Below, piece after piece: positions 25,271 through 37,073 of a stretch of 64,000 bases of DNA (the first letter of the stretch is position 1; every line of letters begins with the position of its first letter). The stretch lies in assembly GCF_029227915.1 (NCBI RefSeq), contig NC_079880.1, positions 16,264,001-16,328,000 of the forward strand, given 5' to 3'. The notes beneath the pieces were generated by a model. It was given only the letters and a program-made list of their open reading frames with translations. It had not been told where the DNA came from and made no database searches. The translations under genes were made by a program, and so were the position numbers. Source of the stretch: Hydractinia symbiolongicarpus (lineage: Eukaryota; Cnidaria; Hydrozoa; Anthoathecata; Hydractiniidae).

Positions 25271-28200
25271 CAATGCACTACGCCGTCCTAAGTTGTTTTT
25301 CCTGGTTCTATGGCTTTACAACGCCGTAAACCACATGCACACGCCAAGAAAAGGCTATAATACGGCCTTTTGACGCTTAATAAAGACCTTACAGGTACAT
25401 CACGGGGTTCCAAGCGTCCAAGCTTGTTACCATTGGTCTAGTTCTTCCACTCTCAATACACTACGCCCTCCTAAGTTGTTTTCCCTGGTTCCATGGCCTT
25501 ACAACGCCGTAAACCACATGCACACGCCATGAAAAGGCTATAATACGGACTTTTGATGCCTATTAAATGCCTTACACGTAAGCGTGTGGTTTCGCGTGCC
25601 TGCGCAGGTTACCATTGGTCTAGTCCTTCCACCCTCAATACACTAGAACGTCCTAAGTTGTTATTCCTGGTTGCATGGCTTCAGAACGCTGTAATCCACA
25701 TGCACACGCCATGAATAGGCTGCAATACGGCATTTTGCCACCTATTAAAGGCCTTACACGTAAATCAGGTGGGTCAGCGTGCCTGCGCAGGTTACCAATG
25801 ATCTAGTACTTCCACTGTCAATGGACTAGAACGTCCTAAGTTGTTATTCCTGGTTCCATGGCTTTAGAAAGCCGTAAACCACATGCACACGCCATGAAAA
25901 GGCTATAATACGGACTTTTGATGCCTATTAAATGCCTTACACGTAAATCGCGTGGTTCCGCGTGCCTGCGCAGGTTACCATTGGTCTACTCCTTCCACTC
26001 TCAATACACTACGCCGTCCTAAGTCGTTTTTCCTGGTTCCATGGCTTTACAACGCCGTAAACCACATGCACACGCCATGAAAAAGCTATAATACGGCCTT
26101 TTGACGCCTATTAAATGCCATACACGTACATCGCGTGGTTCTGCGTCAATGCAAAGGTTACAATTGGTCTAGTCCTTCCACTGTCAATGCACTACGACGT
26201 CCTAAGTTGTTTTCTCTGGCTCCATAGCTTTGGAACGCCGTCAACTACATGCACACGCCATTGAAAAGCAATAATACCGGCTTTGCCGCCTAATAAAGTC
26301 CTTACACGTAAATCACGTTGGTCTGCGTGCCTGCGCAGGTTACCATTGGTCTAGTCTTTCCACTCGCAATACACGAGAGCGTCCTAAGTTGTTTTCCTGG
26401 TTCCGTGACTTTACAACGCCGTAAACCACATGCACACGCCATGAAAAGGCTATAATACGGCCTTTTGACGCCTAATAAAGGTAAATCACGTGGTTCCACG
26501 CGTCCAAGCTTGTTACCATTGGTCTAGTTCTTCCACTCTCAATACACTACGCCGTCCTAAGTTGTTTTTCCTGGTTCCATGGCTTTAGAACGCCGTAAAC
26601 CACATGGACACGCCATGAAAAGGCTATAATACGGCCTTTTGACGCCTATTTAATGCCTTACACGTAATCGTGTGGTTTTGCGTGCCTGCGCAGGTTACCA
26701 TTGGTCTAGTTCTTTCACTCTCAATACACTGGAACGTCCTAAGTTGTTATTCCTGGTTGCATGGCTTCAGAACGCTGTAATCCACATGCACACGCCATGA
26801 AAAGGCTGCAATACGGCCTTTTGCCACCTATTAAAGGCCTTACACGTAAATCAGGTGGGTCAGCGTGCCTGCGCAGGTTACCAATGATCTAGTACTTCCA
26901 CTGTCAATGGACTAGAACGTCCTAAGTTGTTATTCCTGGTTCCATGGCTTTAGAAAGCCGTAAACCACATGCACACGCCATGAAAAGGCTATAATACGGA
27001 CTTTTGATGCCTATTAAATGCCTTACACGTAAATCGCGTGGTTTTGCGTGCCTGCGCAGGTTACCATTGGTCTACTCCTTCCACTCTCAATACACTACGC
27101 CGTCCTAAGTTGTTTTCCCTGGCTCCATGTCTTTACAACGCCGTAAACCACATGCACACGCCATGAAAAGGCTATAATACGGACTTTTGATGCCTATTAA
27201 ATGCCTTACACGTAAATCGCGTGGTTCCGCGTGCCTGCGCAGGTTACCATTGGTCTACTCCTTCCACTCTCAATACACTACGCCGTCCTAAGTTGTTTTT
27301 CCTGGTTTCATGGCTTTACAACGCCGTAAACCACATGCACACGCCATGAAAAAGCTATAATACGGCCTTTTGACGCCTATTAAATGCCATACACGTACAT
27401 CGCGTGGTTCTGCGTCAATGCAAAGGTTACAATTGGTCTAGTCCTTCCACTGTCAATGCACTACGACGTCCTAAGTTGTTTTCTCTGGCTCCATAGCTTT
27501 GGAACGCCGTCAACTACATGCACACGCCATTGAAAAGCAATAATACCGCCTTTGCCGCCTAATAAAGTCCTTACACGTAAATCACGTTGGTCTGCGTGTC
27601 TGCGCAGGTTACCATTGGTCTAGTTCTTCCACTCTCAATGCACTACGCCGTCCTAAGTTGTTTTTCCTGGTTCTATGGCTTTACAACGCCGTAAACCACA
27701 TGCACACGCCAAGAAAAGGCTATAATACGGCCTTTTGACGCTTAATAAAGACCTTACAGGTACATCACGGGGTTCCAAGCGTCCAAGCTTGTTACCATTG
27801 GTCTAGTTCTTCCACTCTCAATACACTACGCCCTCCTAAGTTGTTTTCCCTGGTTCCATGGCCTTACAACGCCGTAAACCACATGCACACGCCATGAAAA
27901 GGCTATAATACGGACTTTTGATGCCTATTAAATGCCTTACACGTAAGCGTGTGGTTTCGCGTGCCTGCGCAGGTTACCATTGGTCTAGTCCTTCCACCCT
28001 CAATACACTAGAACGTCCTAAGTTGTTATTCCTGGTTGCATGGCTTCAGAACGCTGTAATCCACATGCACACGCCATGAATAGGCTGCAATACGGCATTT
28101 TTCCACCTATTAAAGGCCTTACACGTAAATCAGGTGGGTCAGCGTGCCTGCGCAGGTTACCAATGATCTAGTACTTCCACTGTCAATGGACTAGAACGTC

Positions 28201-28645
28201 CTAAGTTGTTATTCCTGGTTCCATGGCTTTAGAAAGCCGTAAACCACATGCACACGCCATGAAAAGGCTATAATACGGACTTTTGATGCCTATTAAATGC
28301 CTTACACGTAAATCGCGTGGTTCCGCGTGCCTGCGCAGGTTACCATTGGTCTACTCCTTCCACTCTCAATACACTACGCCGTCCTAAGTCGTTTTTCCTG
28401 GTTCCATGGCTTTACAACGCCGTAAACCACATGCACACGCCATGAAAAAGCTATAATACGGCCTTTTGACGCCTATTAAATGCCATACACGTACATCGCG
28501 TGGTTCTGCGTCAATGCAAAGGTTACAATTGGTCTAGTCCTTCCACTGTCAATGCACTACGACGTCCTAAGTTGTTTTCTCTGGCTCCATAGCTTTGGAA
28601 CGCCGTCAACTACATGCACACGCCATTGAAAAGCAATAATACCGG
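23916..28645 (+). repeat. 13-mer tandem duplication, unit 2365 bp
   Basis: Copy 1 is about 23916-26280 and copy 2 about 26281-28645, at a constant offset of 2365 bp. Examples are CAATGCACTACGCC at 25271/27636, ATGAATAGGC at 25711/28076 and the start of the minus-strand short frame at 26302 versus 23937. The private ACCGGCTTTGCC at 26276 recurs near 28641. Copy 1 spans the end of the 3625-bp unit, so this event followed that one. Confidence 0.83.
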
Positions 28646-28694
28646 CTTTGCCGCCTAATAAAGTCCTTACACGTAAATCACGTTGGTCTGCGTG

Positions 28695-30805
28695 TCTGCG
28701 CAGGTTACCATTGGTCTAGTTCTTCCACTCTCAATGCACTAGGACGTCCTAAGTTGCTTTCCCTGGCTCCATGTCTTTACAACGCCGTAAAACACATGCA
28801 CACGCCATGAAAAGGATATAATACGGCCTTTTGACGCCTAATAAAGGTAAATCACGTGTTTCCACGCGTCAAAACTTGTTACCATTGGTCTAGTTCTTCC
28901 ACTGTCAATACACTACGCCGTCGTAAGTTGTTTTCCCTGGTTCCATGGCTTTACAACGCCGTAAACCACATGCACACGCCATGAAAAGGCTATAACACGG
29001 CCTTTTGACGCCTATTAAATGCCTTACACGTAATCGTGTGGTTTCGCGTGCCTGCGCAGTTTACCATTGGTCTAGTCCTTCCACTCTCAATACACTAGAA
29101 TGTCCTAAGTTGTTTTCTCTGGTTCCATGTGTTTAGAACGCCGTAAACCACATGCACACGCCATTGAAAGGCCATAATACGGCCATTTCCCGCCTATTAA
29201 ATGCCTTACACGTAAATCGCGTGTTTCCGCGTGACTGCGCAGGTTACTATTGGTCTAGTTCTTCCACTCTCAATGCACTACGCCGTCCTAAGTTGTTTTT
29301 CCTGGTTCTATGGCTTTACAACGCCGTAAACCACATGCACACGCCAAGAAAAGGCTATAATACGGCCTTTTGACGCTTAATAAAGACCTTAAGGGTACAT
29401 CACGGGGTTCCAAGCGTCCAAGCTTGTTACCATTGGTCTAGTTCTTCCACTCTCAATACACTACGCCCTCCTAAGTTGTTTTCCCTGGTTCCATGGCTTT
29501 ACAACGCCGTAAACCACATGCACACGCCATGAAAAGGCTATAATACGGACTTTTGATGCCTATTAAATGCCTTACATGTAATTGTGTGGTTTCGCGTGCC
29601 TGCGCAGGTTACCATTGGTCTAGTCTTTCCACTCTCAATACACTAGAACGTCCTAAGTTGTTATTCCTGGTTCCATGGTTTTACAACGCCGTAAACCACA
29701 TGCACACGCCATGAAAAGGCTATAATACGGCCTTTGACGCCTATTAAATGCCATACACGTACATCGCGTGGTTCTGCGTCACTGCACAGGTTACCATTGG
29801 TCTAGTCCTTCCACTCTCAATACACTACGACGTCCTAAGTTATTTTCCCTGGCTCCATGGCTTTGGAACGCCGTCAATTACATGCACACACGTCTAAAAG
29901 CTGCAATACGGCCTATTGCCGCCCATTAAATGCCTTACACGTAATCGTGTGGTTTCGCGTGCCTGCGCAGGTTACCATTGGTCTAGTCCTTCCACCCTCA
30001 ATACATTAGAACGTCCTAAGTTGTTATTCCTGGTTCCATGGCTTCAGAACGCCGTAATCCACATGCACACGCCATGAAAAGGCTATAATACGGCCATTTG
30101 CCGCCTATTAAAGGCCTTACACGTAAATTGCGTGGTTCCGCGTGACTGCGCAGGTTACTATTGGTCTAGTTCTTCCACTCTCAATGCACTAGGACGTCCT
30201 AAGTTGTTTTCCCTGGCTCCATGTCTTTACAACGCCGTAAAACACATGCACACGCCATGAAAAGGCTATAATACGGCCTTTTGACGCCTAATAAAGGTAA
30301 ATCACGTGTTTCCACGCGTCAAAACTTGTTACCATTGGTCTAGTTCTTCCACTGTCAATACACTTCGCCGTCGTAAGTTGTTTTCCCTGGTTCCATGGCT
30401 TTACAACGCCGTAAACGACATGCACACGCCATGAAAAGGCTATAATACGGCCTATTGCCGCCCATTAAATGCCTTACACGTAATCGTGTGGTTTCGCGTG
30501 CCTGCGCAGGTTACCATTGGTCTAGTCCTTCCACCCTCAATACACTAGAACGTCCTAAGTTGTTATTCCTGGTTCCATGGCTTCAGAACGCCGTAATCCA
30601 CATGCACACGCCATGAAAAGGCTATAATACGGCCATTTGCCGCCTATTAAAGGCCTTACACGTAAATCGCGTGGTTCCGCGTCACTGCGCAGGTTACTAT
30701 TGGTCTAGTTCTTCCACTCTCAATGCACTAGGACGTCCTAAGTTGTTTTCCCTGGCTCCATGTCTTTACAACGCCGTAAAACACATGCACACGCCATTGA
30801 AAAGC
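28695..30805 (+). repeat. Block matching 16363-18473
   Basis: The offset is 12332 bp, seen in GTTGCTTTCCC, AAAGGATATAATACGG and GTGTTTAGAACGCC with its following frame at 29152/16820. It ends near 30810, where this copy continues with ACCGCCTTTGCCGCC while the other reads ACGGCCTTTTGACGCC. Confidence 0.78.
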
Positions 30806-30809
30806 AATA

Positions 30810-32250
30810 ATACCGCCTTTGCCGCCTAATAAAGTCCTTACACGTAAATCACGTTGGTCTGCGTGCCTGCGCAGGTTACCATTGGTCTAGTCTTTCCACT
30901 CGCAATACACGAGAGCGTCCTAAGTTGTTTTTCCTGGTTCCGTGACTTTACAACGCCGTAAACCACATGCACACGCCATGAAAAGGCTATAATACGGCCT
31001 TTTGACGCCTAATAAAGGTAAATCACGTGGTTCCACGCGTCCAAGCTTGTTACCATTGGTCTAGTTCTTCCACTCTCAATACACTACGCCGTCCTAAGTT
31101 GTCTTTCCTGGTTCCATGGCTTTAGAACGCCGTAAACCACATGGACACGCCATGAAAAGGCTGCAATACGGCCTTTTGCCACCTATTAAAGGCCTTACAC
31201 GTAAATCAGGTGGGTCAGCGTGCCTGCGCAGGTTACCAATGATCTAGTACTTCCACTGTCAATGGACTAGAACGTCCTAAGTTGTTTTTCCTGGTTTCAT
31301 GGCTTTACAACGCCGTAAACCACATGCACACGCCATGAAAAAGCTATAATACGGCCTTTTGACGCCTATTAAATGCCATACACGTACATCGCGTGGTTCT
31401 GCGTCAATGCAAAGGTTACAATTGGTCTAGTCCTTCCACTGTCAATGCACTACGACGTCCTAAGTTGTTTTCTCTGGCTCCATAGCTTTGGAACGCCCTC
31501 AACTACATGCACACGCCATTGAAAAGCAATATAACCGCCTTTGCCGCCTAATAAAGTCCTTACACGTAAATCACGTTGGTCTGCGTGCCTGCGCAGGTTA
31601 CCATTGGTCTAGTCTTTCCACTCGCAATACACGAGAGCGTCCTAAGTTGTTTTCCTGGTTCCGTGACTTTACAACGCCGTAAACCACATGCACACGCCAT
31701 GAAAAGGCTATAATACGGCCTTTTGACGCCTAATAAAGGTAAATCACGTGGTTCCACGCGTCCAAGCTTGTTACCATTGGTCTAGTTCTTCCACTCTCAA
31801 TACACTACGCCGTCCTAAGTTGTTTTTCCTGGTTCCATGGCTTTAGAACGCCGTAAACCACATGGACACGCCATGAAAAGGCTATAATACGGCCTTTTGA
31901 CGCCTATTTAATGCCTTACACGTAATCGTGTGGTTTCGCGTGCCTGCGCAGGTTACCATTGGTCTAGTTCTTTCACTCTCAATACACTGGAACGTCCTAA
32001 GTTGTTATTCCTGGTTGCATGGCTTCAGAACGCTGTAATCCACATGCACACGCCATGAAAAGGCTGCAATACGGCCTTTTGCCACCTATTAAAGGCCTTA
32101 CACGTAAATCAGGTGGGTCAGCGTGCCTGCGCAGGTTACCAATGATCTAGTACTTCCACTGTCAATGGACTAGAACGTCCTAAGTTGTTATTCCTGGTTC
32201 CATGGCTTTAGAAAGCCGTAAACCACATGCACACGCCATGAAAAGGCTAT
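30810..32250 (+). repeat. Inserted monomer, then block matching ~18490-19735
   Basis: About one monomer (30810-30995, with CACGTTGGTCTGCG, CACTCGCAATACACGAGAG and TTCCGTGACTTTAC) is present here but not at the matching place near 18475. From about 31000 the match resumes at offsets of about 12514-12517 bp, including the marker monomer at 31488. Positions 31010-31960 also correspond to 48201-49150 at an offset of 17191 bp. Confidence 0.72.
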
Positions 32251-32297
32251 AATACGGACTTTTGATGCCTATTAAATGCCTTACACGTAAATCGCGT

Positions 32298-33054
32298 GGT
32301 TCCGCGTGGCTGTGCAGGTTACCATTGGTCTACTCCTTCCACTCTCAATACACTACGCCGTCCTAAGTTGTTTTTCCTGGTTCCATGGCTTTACAACGGC
32401 GTAAACCACATGCACACGCCATGAAAAGGCTATAATACGGCCTTTTGACGCCTATTATATGCCATACACGTACATCGCGCGGTTCTGCGTCACTGCACAG
32501 GTTACCATTGGTCTAGTCCTTCCACTGTCAATGCACTACGACGTCCTAAGTTGTTTTCTCTGGCTCCATAGCTTTACAACGCCGTAAACCACATGCACAC
32601 GCCATGAAAAGGCTATAATACGGCCTTTTGACGCCTAATAAAGGTAAATCACGTGGTTCCACGCGTCCAAGCTTGTTACCATTGGTCTAGTTCTTCCACT
32701 CCCAATACACTACGCCGTCCTAAGTTGTTTTTCCTGGGTCCATGGCTTTACAACGCCGTAAACCACGTGCACACGCCATGAAAAGGCTATAATACGGCCT
32801 TTTGACGCCCATTAAATGCCTTACACGTAAATCACGGAGTTCCACGCGTCCAAGCTTGTTACCATTGGTCTAGTTCTTCCACTCTCAATACACTACGCCG
32901 TCCTAAGTTGTTTTCCCTGGCTCCATGGCTTTACAACGCCGTAATCCACATGCACACGCCATGAAAAGGCTATAATACGGCCTCTGGACGCCTAATGAAG
33001 GCCTTACACGTAAATCACAAGGTTCCACGCGTCCAAGCTTGTTACCATTGGTCT
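32298..33054 (+). repeat. Block matching 36317-37073
   Basis: The offset is 4019 bp. Both carry CTATTATATGCC, CCTGGGTCCATGG, CCACGTGCACACG and CTAATGAAGGCC. At 33054 the match stops inside GGTCTAG and the rearranged join begins; the other copy continues normally with TTCTTCCACTCTCGATACAC. Confidence 0.8.
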
Positions 33055-33076
33055 AGTCCTAAGTTGTTCTTCCTGT
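33055..33076 (+). repeat. Short templated filler with 26-bp deletion
   Basis: After GGTCTAG the sequence jumps to TCCTAAGTTGTTCTTCCTGT, which equals 38199-38218 in the related block. The CCTAAG spacing here is 156 bp (32902 to 33058) instead of 182, a 26-bp loss. The lost stretch would lie between two GTCCT pentamers, so microhomology could have joined the ends. Confidence 0.78.
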
Positions 33077-33181
33077 GCGTCAAAAGGCCGTATTATAGCC
33101 TTTTCATGGCGTGTACATGTGGTTTACGGCGTTGTAAAGCCATGGAACCAGAAAAAACAACTTAGGACGGCGTAGTGTATC
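33077..33181 (-). repeat. Inverted satellite segment (~105 bp)
   Basis: Read on the minus strand, this segment is ordinary satellite, from GATACACTACGCCGTCC through six T, CTGGTTCCATGG, CATGTACACGCC and AAAAGGCTATAATACGG to TTTTGACGC. It matches 37088-37192, the very stretch that would follow the left flank if the block continued normally. It lies between TTCCTGT and CCATGCC, which are only 2 bp apart in the 38218-38221 copy. CCTAAG spacing across it is 284 bp (33058 to 33342), a net gain of 102 bp. It is the only opposite-strand satellite I found. Confidence 0.88.
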
Positions 33182-34690
33182 CATGCCTTGGGAACGCCGT
33201 AAACTACATGCAAAGGACTCTAAAGTCTGTAATACGGCCTTTTGCGGCCTATTAAAGGCCTTACACGTAAATTACGTCGTTCCACGCGTCCATGACGGAT
33301 ACGATTGGTCTAGTCCTTCCATTCTCAATGGACTAGAACGCCCTAAGTTGTTTTCCCCAGCGCCAAGGCTGTACAACGCCGTCAACTACGTGCACATGCG
33401 TCTGAAGGCTGCAATACGGCCTTTTGCCGCCTATTAAAGTCCTTACACGTAAATCACGTTGGTCTGCGTGCCTGCACAGGTTACCATTGGTCTAGTCCTT
33501 CCACTGTTAATGGACTAGAACGTCCTAAGTTGTTATTCCTGGTTCCATGGCTTTAGAAAGCCTTAATCCACATGCACACGCCATGAAAAGGCTATAATAC
33601 GGCCTTTTGACGCCTAATAAAGGTAAATCACGTGGTTCCACGCGTCCAAGCTTGTTACCATTGGTCTAATTCTTCCACTCTCAATACACTACGCCGTCCT
33701 AAGTTGTTTTCCCTGGTTCCATGGCTTTAGAACGCCGTAAATCACATGGACACGCCATGAAAAGGCTATAATACGGCCTTTTGACGCATATTAAATGCCT
33801 TACACGTAATCGTGTGGTTTCGCGTGCCTGCGCAGGTTACCATTGGTCTAGTCCTTCCACTCTCAATACACTAGAACGTCCTAAGTTGTTATTCCTGGTT
33901 CCATGGCTTTAGAAAGCCTTAATCCACATGCACACGCCAAGAAAAGGCTATAATACGGCCTTTTGACGCTTAATAAAGACCTTACAGGTACATCACGGGG
34001 TTCCAAGCGTCCAAGCTTGTTACCATTGGTCTAGTTCTTCCACTCTCAATACACTACGCCCTCCTAAGTTGTTTTCCCTGGTTCCATGGCTTTACAACGC
34101 CGTAAACCACATGCACACGCCATGAAAAGGCTATAATACGGACTTTTGATGCCTATTAAATGCCTTACACGTAATCGTGTGGTTTCGCGTGCCTGCGCAG
34201 GTTACCATTGGTCTAGTCTTTCCACTCTCAATACACTAGAACGTCCTAAGTTGTTATTCCTGGTTCCATGGCTTTACAACGCCGTAAACCACATGCACAC
34301 GCCATGAAAAAGGCTATAATACGGCCTTTGACGCCTATTAAATGCCATACACGTACATCGCGTGGTTCTGCGTCACTGCACAGGTTACCATTGGACTAGT
34401 CCTTCCACTGTCAAGGCACTACGACGTCCTAAGTTGTTTTCTCTGGCTCCATAGCTTTGGAACGCCGTCAACTACATGCACACGCCATTGAAAAGCAATA
34501 ATACCGCCTTTGCCGCCTATTAAAGTCCTTACACGTAAATCACGTTGGTCTGCGTGCCTGCGCAGGTTACCATTGGTCTAGTCCTTCCACTCTCAATACA
34601 CGAGAGCGTCCTAAGTTGTTCTTCCTGGTTCCATGGCTTTACAACGCCGTAAACCACATGCACACGCCATGAAAAGGCTATAATAGGTCC
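33182..34690 (+). repeat. Block matching 38222-39670 and 41133-42640
   Basis: The offset to the first is 5040 bp, then 5039 after an extra A near 34312. Shared features include the diverged cassette at its start (33183-33437), GACGCATATTAAATG, CCATTGGACTAGTCC and GTCAAGGCACTACG. This copy lacks variants common to the other two (GGTGTAGTTC, GACGTCATAAG, CAATACAGGAGAG), so it branched off before those two separated. Confidence 0.82.
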
Positions 34691-34785
34691 TTTTGACGCC
34701 CATTAAATGCCTTACACGTAATCGTGTGGTTTCGCGTGCCTGCGCAGGTTACCATTGGTCTAGTCCTTCCATCCTCAAAACGCTG
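34691..34785 (+). repeat. Truncated monomer with 46-bp deletion
   Basis: CCATCCTCAAAACGCTGTAATCC replaces the usual path from CCCTCAATACACTAG through CCTAAG and CCATGG to CAGAACGCCGTAATCC. About 46 bp are missing, including the CCTAAG anchor, leaving a unit of about 136 bp. The same deletion occurs at 42721-42735, so it is inherited by duplication and is not a sequencing slip. Confidence 0.8.
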
Positions 34786-36310
34786 TAATCCACATGCACA
34801 CGCCATGAAAAGGCTATAATACGGCCATTTGCCGCCTATTAAAGGCCTTACACGTAAATCGCGTGGTTCCGCGTGACTGCGCAGGTTACTATTGGTCTAG
34901 TTCTTCCACTCTCAATGCACTAGGACGTCCTAAGTTGTTTTCCCTGGCTCCATGTCTTTACAACGCCGTAAAACACATGCACACGCCATGAAAAGGCTAT
35001 AATACGGCCTTTTGACGCCTATCAAAGGCCTTACACTTAAATTACGTGGTTCCACGCTTCCAAGCTTGTTCTCATTGGTCTAGTTCTTCCACTCTCAATA
35101 CACTACGCCGTCCTAAGTTGGTTTCCTGGTTCCATGGCTTTACAACGGCGTAAACCACATGCACACGCCATGAAAAGGCTATAATACGGCCTTTTGACGC
35201 CTATTAAATGCCATACACGTACATCGCGTGGTTCTGCGTCACTGCACAGGTTACCATTGGTCTAGTCCTTCCACTGTCAATGCACTACGACGTCCTAAGT
35301 TGTTTTCTCTGGCTCCATAGCTTTACAACGCCGTAAACCACATGCACACGCCAAGAAAAGGCTATAATACGGCCTTTTGACGCTTAATAAAGACCTTACA
35401 GGTACATCACGGGGTTCCAAGCGTCCAAGCTTGTTACCATTGGTCTAGTTCTTCCACTCTCAATACACTACGCCCTCCTAAGTTGTTTTCCCTGGTTCCA
35501 TGGCTTTACAACGCCGTAAACCACATGCACACGCCATGAAAAGGCTATAATACGGACTTTTGATGCCTATTAAATGCCTTACACGTAATCGTGTGGTTTC
35601 GCGTGCCTGCGCAGGTTACCATTGGTCTAGTCCTTCCACCCTCAATACACTAGAACGTCCTAAGTTGTTATTCCTGGTTCCATGGCTTCAGAACGCCGTA
35701 ATCCACATGCACACGCCATGAAAAGGCTATAATACGGCCATTTGCCGCCTATTAAAGGGTTTACACGTAAATCGCGTGGTTCCGCGTGACTGCGCAGGTT
35801 ACTATTGGTCTAGTTCTTCCACTCTCAATGCACTAGGACGTCCTAAGTTGTTTTCCCTGGCTCCATGTCTTTACAACGCCGTAAAACACATACACACGCC
35901 ATGAAAAGGCTATAATACGGCCTTTTGACGCCTAATAAAGGTAAATCACGTGTTTCCACGCGTCAAAACTTGTTACCATTGGTCTTGTTCTTCCACTGTC
36001 AATACACTTCGCCGTCGTAAGTTGTTTTCCCTGGTTCCATGGCTTTAGAACGCCGTAAACCACATGGACACGCCATGAAAAGGCTATAATACGGCCTATT
36101 GCCGCCCATTAAATGCCTTACACGTAATCGTGTGGTTTCGCGTGCCTGCGCAGGTTACCATTGGTCTAGTCCTTCCACCCTCAATACACTAGAACGTCCT
36201 AAGTTGTTATTCCTGGTTCCATGGCTTCAGAACGCCGTAATCCACATGCACACGCCATGAAAAGGCTATAATACGGCCTTTTGACGCCTATTAAATGCCT
36301 TACACGTAAA
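34786..36310 (+). repeat. Mixed monomers, partly matching 49100-49830
   Basis: No tandem higher-order unit begins here. From about 35570 to 36280 the order and private variants (TTAAAGGGTTTACACG, GGTCTTGTTCTTCC at 35981, CACTTCGCCGTCG) match the segment around 49509 at an offset of 13528 bp. Related copies lie near 51692 and 54047. Confidence 0.7.
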
Positions 36311-36316
36311 TTGCGT

Positions 36317-37073
36317 GGTTCCGCGTGGCTGTGCAGGTTACCATTGGTCTACTCCTTCCACTCTCAATACACTACGCCGTCCGAAGTTGTTTTTCCTGGT
36401 TCCATGGCTTTACAACGGCGTAAACCACATGCACACGCCATGAAAAGGCTATAATACGGCCTTTTGACGCCTATTATATGCCATACACGTACATCGCGCG
36501 GTTCTGCGTCACTGCACAGGTTACCATTGGTCTAGTCCTTCCACTGTCAATGCACTACGACGTCCTAAGTTGTTTTCTCTGGCTCCATAGCTTTACAACG
36601 CCGTAAACCACATGCACACGCCATGAAAAGGCTATAATACGGCCTTTTGACGCCTAATAAAGGTAAATCACGTGGTTCCACGCGTCCAAGCTTGTTACCA
36701 TTGGTCTAGTTCTTCCACTCCCAATACACTACGCCGTCCTAAGTTGTTTTTCCTGGGTCCATGGCTTTACAACGCCGTAAACCACGTGCACACGCCATGA
36801 AAAGGCTATAATACGGCCTTTTGACGCCCATTAAATGCCTTACACGTAAATCACGGGGTTCCACGCGTCCAAGCTTGTTACCATTGGTCTAGTTCTTCCA
36901 CTCTCAATACACTACGCCGTCCTAAGTTGTTTTCCCTGGCTCCATGGCTTTACAACGCCGTAATCCACATGCACACGCCATGAAAAGGCTATAATACGGC
37001 CTCTGGACGCCTAATGAAGGCCTTACACGTAAATCACAAGGTTCCACGCGTCCAAGCTTGTTACCATTGGTCT
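36317..37073 (+). repeat. Intact counterpart of the rearranged block
   Basis: This is the undisturbed version of 32298-33054, continuing without a break into the 16-mer block on its right. It shows the arrangement from which the inverted segment at 33.1 kb can be derived. Confidence 0.78.
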
